Shown piece by piece: positions 55,300 through 64,000 of a stretch of DNA of 64,000 bases (position 1 is its first letter; every line of letters begins with the position of its first letter). The notes beneath the pieces were generated by a model. That model saw only the letters and a list, made by a program, of their open reading frames with translations, was not told where the DNA came from and made no database searches. The stretch is from Chrysaora quinquecirrha (taxonomy: Eukaryota > Cnidaria > Scyphozoa > Semaeostomeae > Pelagiidae). The position numbers and the translations under genes are program-made. The stretch is from the NCBI GenBank assembly GCA_014526335.1, contig JACTAT010000008.1:207164-271163 (forward strand), written 5' to 3'.

Positions 55300-55980
55300 T
55301 CTGCAGAGAATGAACAATAACAAGACTGAGGAACAGGACCATAGTACGGGACTGAAGACCACGAATAATTTCCGAACTAAGGAGCATGAACAATAACATG
55401 ACTGGGGAACAGGACCAAGGAACGGGACTGAAGACCATGAACAATTTCAGGACTATGGAACATGAGCAATAATAAGACTGACAAACGGGACCAAGGAACG
55501 GGACTGAAGAACATGAATAATTTCAGGACTTAGGAGCATGAACATAAACAAGACTGAGGAACAACACCAACGAATGGAAGTGACGATCATTTCAGCACTA
55601 AGGAACAGGATAAAGGAACGGGACTAAAGACCGTGAGTAATTTCAGAACTAAGGAACAGGATAAAGGAACGGGACTGAAGACCATGAATAATTTCAGGAC
55701 TAAGGAGCATGAACAATAACAAGACTGAACAACAACACCAAGGAATGGAATTGAAGACCATTTCAGGACTAAGGAACAGGAAAAAGGAACGGGACTGAAG
55801 ACCATGAATAACTTCAGGATTAAGAAACATGAACAATAACAAGACCAAGGAACAGGACCAAGGAACGGGATTGGAGATCTGAACAATAACAAGACCGAGG
55901 AACAGGACAAAAGAGTGGGACTGAAGACGATTGATTATGTCAGGACTAAGGGACAGACTATAGAGAAAGACAAGAACCAT
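55300..55980. repeat. Tandem repeat of about 75 bp with internal 12-bp repeats
   Basis: Words recur irregularly: GGAACGGGACTGAAGACCATG, AATAATTTCAGGACTAAGGA and GCATGAACAATAACAAGACTG. Minus-strand open frames over it (55244-55983) are repeat artefacts. Confidence 0.85.
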
Positions 55981-56099
55981 CATTTTGGACTAAGGACCTT
56001 ACACTAAGACAGTGGAACAGAACTGGGATTGGCACTAGGAAAAGGGACCCTGGACTAGGATCAAGGACAAATACTAAAGATTAGAAACTAGGAGGTAAG

Positions 56100-56195
56100 T
56101 GGAGAGGCAGAGGTCCTTGAGGCGGAGGTCCTTGAGGCGGAGGTCTTTGAGGCGGTGGTTCTTGAGGCGGAGTCCTTGTGAGGCGGTGCTCTTAG
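56100..56195. repeat. 15-bp tandem repeat GAGGCGGAGGTCCTT
   Basis: About six units, immediately upstream of composite repeat copy C. A related short stretch (GGAGGCGGTGGTCCTCATATGG) precedes the repeat at 59480. Confidence 0.85.
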
Positions 56196-56204
56196 ACGGG
56201 CAAG

Positions 56205-56830
56205 GGCTTCTCTCTTATACTAAAATAGGAGTGGTCATGGTAACCGATTTTGTCTTAGCAGTTGCGCCGAAGTGGCCAGTGGCACGACTTTCCCTCTTTT
56301 TCGCTGCTCTGCCGACCATGGGGTAGGCGTGTCATCACCCTTTCGTTTTTGTCAACTGCTCTCACTTCTAGGGTAACTGGGGCTAACCCTTCTTTGAAGT
56401 GCGTCATTGGTGCCTGTTTTAACCATCGCCCGATTGTTTTCTGTAGGAGGATTATCACTGAAAGGCAACAAGGCACGGTAGCACGGTCGGTAAGGCGATG
56501 TGTCTCATGAGCTATGATGCGGAGTTGGGAGTTCGACTTCCCTCAAGAGAAAATCTTTTCCTTTCGAATTTTTTTCTTTCTGTTATTTTCGTGTTGCAAA
56601 TGTTTTCAAAAGGCCGAGGAGACGTCTGGTAACTAAATTTTGCATTTGGTTTAATTTTCAACTTCATCAGACATAATTTTTTTAACGTGTTTTGTTTTCC
56701 CCTTCCATGAATATTAGGACCACTAGGAGATTATCCTCGACTTAGCAGTACGGCAATGTAGCCGAGTGGTTAAATGCTCGCCTGCTACCCGGGATGGCTG
56801 GAGTTCAACTCCCCTCAAGGGCAAACTATT
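56205..56830 (+). repeat. Composite tRNA-headed SINE-like repeat, copy C
   Basis: The most complete relative of copy A. The first tRNA-like head is at about 56472-56545 (TAGCACGGTCGGTAAGGCGAT, then GGGAGTTCGACTTCCC). The second is at about 56757-56822 (TAGCCGAGTGGTTAA, CCTGCTACC, then GGAGTTCAACTCCC; tRNA-Ser-like). Both boxes are well preserved, so pol III transcription is plausible. Confidence 0.8.
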
Positions 56831-56919
56831 AGTTTTTTTGTTTTTGTGATTTTAATAGTTTACAATTCTTTTCAATGTCTAAAATTCACTTCGACAAAAC
56901 GACCCAGCCAATTTACCAA

Positions 56920-58400
56920 ATCAAGGATCCTGGAATTTCGTTGATTTTCGTTGAGAAAACCTAGGGATGATCAAGGAAACCCCAGGATCCTTGAGCAGTA
57001 TTTCTTGTTGCGAAAAAAACCTTGATTTCAGTACCTCAAGGACCTTGAGAAAACCTTGAACACTATTAAAAAACGTCTGTTGTTTCAAGGATTTAGACCC
57101 AACCTTGAACCATATTTGAACCAAGGACCTTGAGAAATCCTTGAATTGCCAATGAACTCCTTTTAGTTCAAGCTATTTCATGAAACCTTGAGAAAATCAA
57201 ACACACGGCACCTTGAGAAAACCTTGAGCTTACGAAAAGTTTTGGCGCCAAAATACAATTCTAACGGTTTGATAACGCCTTTGCTTCTGGAAGGCAGACA
57301 CGATTTTCGTCTGTTCAAAATTGCACAGTTTTTATGGTTTTTAATAATGGGCACAGTAATTTCATGAACCAAACAACGATGCTGATAAACAGTCGATGAC
57401 TATGAGGACCTATTTTTACTATGAAAGACTGAAAATGCAGAAACTGTCGCTAAATTGGCAGAACAAACTTGAAGGTGAAGAGTTGTAAGTTGTTGCATTC
57501 TTCGAGTATGGTTTAAAATTCGTGTTGTTTTTGTAGTTTAGATAACGCCTATTATGCAGAGGCTAAAATTAACTCATCAATTTGCTACTAAAAGCATTTA
57601 AAGCGTTTTAGCATATTACTTATTTCCATAAGCGCTCAACGTTTTGAGCTTATTAATTTCGGAACTCAAAGCTTCCAAAAATAGCTATTTACCATTAGTT
57701 TAAATACTACAAATGACAAAAAGTACTAAAGGCAAATTAGTTTATTTCTTGTATAAGCCTTTTCATTCGGTCTCAGTTTATATTTGATCTACTAAGAGTG
57801 GTTAAAGACGGGCTAAAATGTGTTTGCTTCATGTTTTTCACATTTGGCGTTCTTGTTCTTCTAATTCCAACATTCAGTATCAGAAATTCTCAATCTACTG
57901 TAGTATTCGGAATTCATTGATTCATGTCTGAAGTTTATTTTATTAGAGGCGTTTCATGAAACAATGCAGAATAAAAAATAACATCGGGCCTTTACAATCA
58001 TAATTTCTACTTTTATTAAACTTAAATGAAAATAGAGTGTCATCTTCTCAACGTTTATCTAGGGTAATGATGTATTCTATACCTAGGTTAACCTAGGTAA
58101 AACCTAGGTTTTCTATCAAATAATTGTTATTGATTGCCCTAGGAAAACCTAGGTTTAACCTAGGTATTCCTGTCATCACAATATCGGCTGATGACATCCA
58201 AATATGGCATCCTTGAGCAGACCTAGGTTTTCCTTGAACTGTTTTTCTTTCCATATACAGCTACGTTGTTCCAATTTAAAACCTAGGAAAACCTAGGTCT
58301 TCTCAAGGATTGGCTCAAGGAAAACCAAGGTTCATTTCTAGGTTTTCCTTGAGAGATACATCTAGGTTGACCTAGGAAAAACCTAGGTTATCCTTGAGCC
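56920..58400. repeat. Region with two blocks of ACCTTGAGAAAACC- and AACCTAGGTT-type palindromic words
   Basis: Block 1 (56925-57230) is dense in CCTTGAG/CTCAAGG. Block 2 (58080-58395) is dense in AACCTAGG and its complement, with about twenty CCTAGG hexamers (AvrII sites). Together they may be the two halves of one foldback-like element with about 850 bp between them; no clean ends or duplications were found. Confidence 0.5.
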
Positions 58401-58900
58401 AATTTTGCCCGGGGAGAAGGTTTTTGGAATGACGCAAATCTTTAGATCTATTTTTTCTCATTTCTTTTCAATTATTAATTTATTTTCCATTTATATCTCT
58501 TGACACTAACTTTCATTTCCATTTCGTTTTTATTTCAATTCTATCTAATTTCATCTTTGATTTTAATTCAAAGTTTTATTGCAGCTGAAGAATTTAGAAT
58601 AATATTAGAATTTATTTTAAATTAATGATTAATTTCACTTTTACTAATATCAACATTAAGGCCAGTAATCTTAGGTACAAAATAAACTGGGCGTCCAAAT
58701 AAATGGAGGGCGGTTCGAAAATTCAATAAGCAGGGGGTCGTAATAAGGTCCCGGACTGGGGAAAGATTAATAAACGTTGTTTTACCCTTTCCCAAGAGAA
58801 ATCTTTTTTCCACAAATTAATAAATTGGGGTCTGAATAAGGTCTGGGGGTGGGGGGGAAACTCAAAATTAGTAAATGGGGGGACATATATTTGGCATCTA
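58401..58900. other. No gene; G-rich stretch at 58680-58885
   Basis: The G-rich words (GGAGGGCGG, GCAGGGGGTCG, GGGGGTGGGGGGG) resemble the subterminal parts of the transposon at 45960-47163, but no matching ends are visible. Confidence 0.45.
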
Positions 58901-58909
58901 ATAGTATGA

Positions 58910-59390
58910 AGATGAATTAAGATGATGATAAAGTTTGAGTTTGACGTTATTGCATGTGGCGATAAACAGCAACATTAACATTAATTGTAAGTTTCAAGGT
59001 CATTTCAGATTTACATCAACATTAACATGAAGGTTCAGATTAACCTGATTTTAAAATGAGCTTCAGTTTGCAAATTAGGAATAACTTTAAATTTCAGTTC
59101 AAAAATGAAAGACTGATACTTAGGCCAAGACCAACACAGACTAAGACTAATATTAAGATTGATTTCAAGATTTGCTAACACTAAGATTAAGATTTAAATT
59201 CAGATTAAGATTAAGATTAAAATAAAGATTCAGATTCTAATTAAGATAAACATTTAGATTAACATTAACATTAAGATTCCAATTCAGGTAGAAGTTAAGA
59301 TTAAGATTCCATTGAAGTTGAAGACGAAGATTAAGACTAGACTAACATTAACATTAAGATTAAGATTTAGATTAACAGCAAATATAGCCA
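58910..59390. repeat. Degenerate hexanucleotide repeat, (AAGATT/ACATTA)n
   Basis: Mostly 6-bp periodic AAGATT, ACATTA and CAGATT units over about 480 bp. Confidence 0.8.
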
Positions 59391-59399
59391 CCTTCATGC

Positions 59400-60165
59400 A
59401 TAGTGTCTTTTAGGTGGAAGTTTTCATTGGTGGAGTTCATCGGAGGCGGTGGTCCTCATATGGCAGTGGTCTTACACGGGCAAGGGCTAGTCTTATACCT
59501 AAAATGTGAAGTTAGCACGCATGGTTTCTTGTGGGAGTTCGATCCGCTGTTGGGCCCCTTCCGTTCTTTCCGAAGACCCTCTCGTTCTCGAGCAGTCGAG
59601 TTGTGGATTTGTCATCACGACACCATTGTGGCCGGGCAGCTGGCACCTCACCTATGGGGTTGCAAATACCAGCGGAGTTCGATCCGCTGTTGGGCCGCTC
59701 CGTTCTTTCCGAAGACCCTCTCGTTCTCGAGCAGTCGAGTTGTGGATTTGTCATCAGGACACCATTGGGGCCAGGCAGCTGCCACCTCACCTATGGGGTT
59801 GCAAATACCAGCGCTTTTGTCGTGATATCGGACCGGGAACAAAGGCACACAAAAGTTGTACAGTATTTCAGCCATCCCCCATGGCCGCAGGAATGCACCC
59901 AACAATCGGTCGTTAAAAGTTGACGACTTCCCTCCGTAACTCCCCGTTGGCAACCTGCCCCTGGTTGATTGTGTTTGGAAACAATCGACATAATTGTCTA
60001 GGTAGAGTCACGGGGTAAATGCAAAGGTCGATGGGTAATACTTATGAGCTGCTGCGTCACGACTCCCACCGATCTAGAAACTTCTCCGTGTGCCCGAGCA
60101 CATCTGACATCGTGATAATTGTCGTCTAGCTGCGTGTTTCTACGGGACAAGCCAAAATCGAGCCA
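59400..60165. repeat. Dispersed repeat family member with an internal 140-bp tandem duplication
   Basis: 59535-59674 is repeated at 59675-59813 (GAGTTCGATCCGCTGTTGGG ... GGTTGCAAATACCAGCG) with few changes. The whole region is a diverged relative of 63030-63475, sharing AGTTCGATCCG, CAAATACC, CTCCCCGTTGGCAA, AACAATCGAC, GTCACGGGGT and GCTGC(G/C)TCACG. Overlapping open frames on both strands are products of the duplication. No protein family is recognised. Confidence 0.75.
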
Positions 60166-61588
60166 AATTTCATGTCATTCAAATTTTGCAACTACGCAAC
60201 GACGAGCTCAGTTGACGGGAGGCTTATCGGAAGCTGGTTGTGCTCAACAAATTTTCTTCGTTCATTTAACAAAATTTGCTTTCCAGTTCAGCAGCCAAGA
60301 TTTCAACTTCGAAAACAAGATATAATCTTCAACAGACTGCGGAATGTTGCCGCAAATTTGAAGTGCAACCTACAGGCGAAGCGTGAGTTTTTCGTTTACT
60401 TTCAACTTCGTGTTAGAATATTTCTGCGACACTAAAACTACCTCATTTCTGCCTTTCCCTGACAAGAATCCGTAGATTTCCTTTTGTTTTCTACAAAATT
60501 TATTAGCTCTTGCCCACTTCAGGGGTCCCTGTAAACATGGATTTGTTTGCAGCGTCTTAGTGTTTATTGATCTTGAATTTAGTTCAGAACATTCAGCAAA
60601 AAACGTCCCGTTTCCCCTTGGATCGAGATAAATTTATAACATTTATTTTCAGCTCTTTTCCGTAGTTAAATTAAATTCATTTCTATTTATTTCCCCGTGT
60701 TTATCTACGCGAATAAAATGCAGGTAATTTGAGAGCTAATGATCCACTAAGCATTTGTCTAATTTTTGTAATGGCTGTATTTTCGAGAAAAACAACAAAT
60801 TTCTGTTAAAAAATAATACTGTCACTGATAAGCCTTTTGTCAATTTGTTTCCCTTCCCAAGTCCACCTTTCCATCATATTTACTCTTTACATTTACTTCG
60901 TTTAAATTGCTTTTGCCCTGGAATTATGGAATTAGTGCGCAAAATTCAGTTCCTTCCCGATTGTGTTCCACGTATTACACAACTTAGAACAAGCCCTCAC
61001 CTATATAGAAAATTCATGCCATTTCTCACATAGCTAAATAATTCATGGTTTTCCGAAAACCTTACCTAAAACGTGAATACATTTGTGCTACGTTGATTTT
61101 ATTTTTTGTGTTGCGCAGTTAAAATTTTGCGAAGGAAGGCTTCAGTTGGAAATACGTCATTTGCTATTTTGTACTTGTCCACAAAACTTTCCGCCCATTT
61201 TCGCAATGTCACATGATATTTTTCCCGTTTAATTGCTATCAGGGCTCTGGGCCTGGCCTGGCAAGCGGTTATCATTCACCATTGTTTAAAAGTGCGGCCA
61301 AGCCGCAAATATGCCGCAAGTTGAGCATTGAGCACGCAAAAGCAGTGCCCAGAAACCGCAAGGATCCTTTGTTTCTCCGCTACATTTTCCAGCCGGGAAT
61401 GCTTCTCAGTCTGTAAAAGGTGGAACCAGGAATGGAGGACTCGCAGAATCGGAAACACCCCATCTTAGGACATTCTGTACAAGGGTATTCAAGCATTCTA
61501 TTTTGGAGTTACATAAGATGTTTAACTTTTGAAACACGTGATTGTTCTACGCTTAGATACTTATAAAAGAGGTGCAAAAATTCTTTCC
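60166..61588. other. No gene recognised
   Basis: Open stretches of up to 92 codons exist on both strands (60172-60435, 60755-61033) but without known motifs. Confidence 0.45.
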
Positions 61589-62823
61589 CTGCATGATTCC
61601 AATTAAAATCCCTTCGCTGCATGACGCAACTCTATATGTATCTGAACTCTATCTATCAGAGACTTCCATTCTCATCGGCTTGTCACATGATCCTGATTTC
61701 TTCCAGGCAGGGAGCTTCGCAACTAAAGTCCTTTCGGTAAATGATCTCACCCTATACTACAACTACCATATCCATCATTAATAATCCCTTTTGTGCATGA
61801 CCTCAATCTTGATTTTTTTCTGTCCATACGATTTTCCCATTCAATACGGTTGTAACATGATCGTTTTCATCCTTTGCAACGATGTACCCAACTAAAATCC
61901 CTTTGGCACATGACGTCAGTCTGGATTTCATTCTGTTCTTATTACATTAGAATTCCAATCTGATGGTCACGTGGTGCTTTTGACCCTTTGCAACGATGTA
62001 CGCAACTAAAATCCCTTTTGTACATGACATCAGTCTGCATTTCATTCTGTTCTCATGAGATTCAAATTCCAGTCGGATGGTCACGTTGTGCTTTCAACCA
62101 TTTGCAACGACGTTCGCAACAAAAATCCTTTTCCTGCATCACCTCCATGTCGATTTTCATTCTGCTCATATATGAATCCCCTTCCAGTCGGGTGGTCACG
62201 TGCTCCCCTTTACCCTGGCAACGATATTCGCAACAGAAATCCCTCTGGTGCATGACGTCGATGTGCAATTTTATTATGCTCATATGAGAATCCCATTCCA
62301 CTCGGATGGTCACGTGGTCCTTTTAACCCTTAGGAACAATATAGGGAACTAAAATCCGTTTGGTGCACGACCTCCACTTCGATTTCCAATCTGCTCATAT
62401 GAGAATCCCATTCCACTCCGATGGTCGCATGGTCCTTTCCACCCTTTGCAACGATATTGTCAACTAAAATCCCTTTGGTGCATGACCTCCATGTGTATTT
62501 TCAATCTGCTCATATGAGAATCCCATTCTACTTGGATGGTCACAATCTCCTTTCTACCCTTTCCACCGATATTCGCAACTAAAATCCCTTTTCTGCATGA
62601 CCTCCACGTGCATTTTCAATCTTCTCATATGAGAATCCCATTCTACTTGGATGGTCACATTGTCCTTTCTACCCTTCCACCGATATTTGCAACTAAAATC
62701 CCATCGGTTCATGACATTCATTTGGATTTTTATTCTCTCCGTACTAGATTCCCATTCACGTCCGATGTTCACGTGATCGTTTTTACTCTTACCAACGATG
62801 ACCGCAATTAAAATCCCGAGTGT
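61589..62823. repeat. About 10.5-unit array of the 114-bp CRE/E-box-like satellite
   Basis: The unit pattern is CAACTAAAATCCC-TTTGGTGCATGACCTC, then ATTTTCAATCTGCTC, ATGAGAATCCCATTC, GG(A/T)TGGTCACGTG, then CCCTTTGCAACGATATTCG. In several units the first motif is TGACGTCA (the canonical CRE sequence) and the second CACGTG (the canonical E-box); in others both have decayed (TGACCTCC, TCACATTG). Confidence 0.9.
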
Positions 62824-63475
62824 CCTTATTTCTTACATAGCCGACTTCTATGTGCACACATGAGTCTCCCAACGAGTTCAGAAGTAGCGAGAAGCACGTG
62901 TGGAGCACGTGCCACCGATAGGTTGCCGCTAGCGCAGCGAGCGGCAGCCGAGCAGAGCGACGCGAAGCCCTCCGCAGTAGCTAGCGATGGCTTCCTCGCG
63001 TGAAGTAGGCGTGGCGTTGGCGATCGCGTTTTCTTGTGCCAGTTCGATCCGAAGATCGGCCGTTCCCCGGTTCGCCAGCTGCCGTTCGTGGTCGAGCCAC
63101 CGACGTGCTAACTTGTCATCATCGCCTCGTTCGTGGCAGGCTGCTGCCAGCTGCGCCACCGCCTGGCAAATACCGATCATTGTGCCCGATATTGGTCTAA
63201 TGACGTGCGAGGCAACAAAGGAAAACAAAAGATGTACAGTTAGGCAGGATTCCTCCGCCCTTAGAAAACATTTGAGGCACGAACCCCGGGAGCTCCCCGT
63301 TGGCAATGGGCCACGCTCGGGGAACAATCGACCTCGTTCCCGCAACCAATCGTCGGGAACGTCCGGTCACGGGGTTAAATCCATGTCGGTGCTGCCTCAC
63401 GGGCTTTCGAAGCGTCTAGAAGGATCCCGTGTTTCGTGGCACATCCATTCGTGCATCCTCAAGGAACGAGGAATA
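62824..63475. repeat. GC-rich block shared with 54119-54301, continuing into the dispersed family shared with 59535-60160
   Basis: 62824-63003 repeats the downstream block of the first satellite array. 63030-63475 repeats the family seen at 59.5-60.1 kb in diverged form. A 243-codon plus frame (62987-63718) and a 138-codon minus frame run through it; neither shows a domain and both cross a duplicated repeat, so I do not call a gene. Confidence 0.65.
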
Positions 63476-63516
63476 TATTTCCTACAAGTTCGAGCGCTGT
63501 TGGAAAATGATGAAGG

Positions 63517-64000
63517 CATTTATCATTTGTCCAGTTCTTTTATACTTGTTTCGTTTCACAATCGCAACAACACAGTGAACGTAAGAAGCGAATTAAGAAT
63601 TTATTTCAGAGCATTCTCGGTTCTGTGGATCTTTGTTTACTTGATTTGGTGGTTGCGTCATCTAAATAGACTGGATTTTTGTTTACGTGATTTTATTGCG
63701 TCAGCTCAGTTGACTTGAGTAAACTGTCCCCTTATTCAAGGTCAGTGCGAATTTATGTCTTATTTATTTATGGTATGTCTTATTAAATTTATGGAATAAA
63801 AATTGAATGTCAAATAGAGTGAATGGTAGAGTGAAAGTGTTTATCGTTTGTCCAGTTCTTTTATATTTGTTTCGTTTCACGATTGCAACAAAATAGTGAA
63901 CGTAAGAAGAGAATTAAGAATTTAATTTCAGAGCATTCACGGTTCTGTCTATGTTTGTTTACGGGATTTCATCGCGCCACCTCAATTGACGGGAGTAAAC
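63517..64000. repeat. Tandem duplication, period about 320 bp, cut by the window end
   Basis: 63517-63725 (from TTTGTCCAGTTCTTTTATAC to TTGACTTGAGTAAAC) is repeated from 63845 to the end with moderate divergence. Confidence 0.85.

Noticed and set aside
55244..55983. Minus-strand frames rich in SCSLVL repeats
   Set aside because: They follow the about 75-bp tandem repeat; no independent evidence of a gene.
62929..63718. Long GC-rich open frames on both strands (up to 243 codons)
   Set aside because: They overlap each other on opposite strands, run through a dispersed repeat family and show no domain.

Overview
The window reads as repeat-rich, AT-rich DNA from an invertebrate animal. A cnidarian such as a coral or sea anemone is my best guess. 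The grounds are spliced genes, THAP-domain transposases, Kolobok and ISL2EU-type DNA transposons, Penelope-like and DIRS-like retroelements, Ty3/gypsy elements, CR1/L2-type LINEs, many MITEs and long minisatellites. There are no bacterial operons, rRNA genes or CRISPR arrays. The species is an inference. Almost all protein-coding signal belongs to mobile elements; only one locus (43591-49763, minus) looks like a host gene.

1-7.5 kb: a composite tRNA-headed SINE-like repeat, a 500-base assembly gap, the 5' end of a Ty3/gypsy element (minus) inserted into a Tc1-like transposase remnant, a 300-bp dispersed repeat ('R') in intact form, and a 25-bp tandem repeat. The rest of this stretch shows no gene. 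7.6-14.2 kb: a 6.6-kb element with perfect 16-bp inverted ends and a 6-bp target duplication. It carries a decayed CR1/L2-like LINE that was itself hit by a 978-bp hAT-like element.

14.4-27.1 kb: the centrepiece, a nested set. Repeat R is split by an ISL2EU-like transposon (THAP/DDE transposase plus a SWIM/YqaJ-nuclease protein). That transposon contains a 5'-truncated LINE next to its left end and a complete-ended Kolobok transposon next to its right end. The Kolobok element has TTAA duplications, a multi-exon THAP/DDE transposase and, convergent to it, a three-exon gene encoding a P2X7-type cysteine-rich intracellular (ballast) domain. The intact copy of R at 2.8-3.1 kb serves as the empty-site reference.

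27.1-43 kb: MITEs, a histidine-codon minisatellite, a DIRS-like remnant, a short (3.76-kb) Ty3/gypsy element with 165-bp LTRs and 5-bp duplications, and a LINE endonuclease fragment split by a 1.66-kb foldback element with a 10-bp target duplication. A recent 524-bp tandem duplication and a 152-bp satellite follow. 43.6-49.8 kb: two 3' exons of a probable DxD-containing glycosyltransferase-like gene, separated by a 5.2-kb intron that holds a Penelope-like element interrupted by a TA-flanked transposon.

50-64 kb: mainly MITEs and tandem or dispersed repeats. They include an octanucleotide minisatellite of about 1 kb, a roughly 114-bp array carrying TGACGTCA- and CACGTG-like motifs (present twice, with the same downstream sequence), two more copies of the composite tRNA-headed repeat, and a dispersed family that occurs near 59.5 and 63 kb. 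No host gene is recognisable there.
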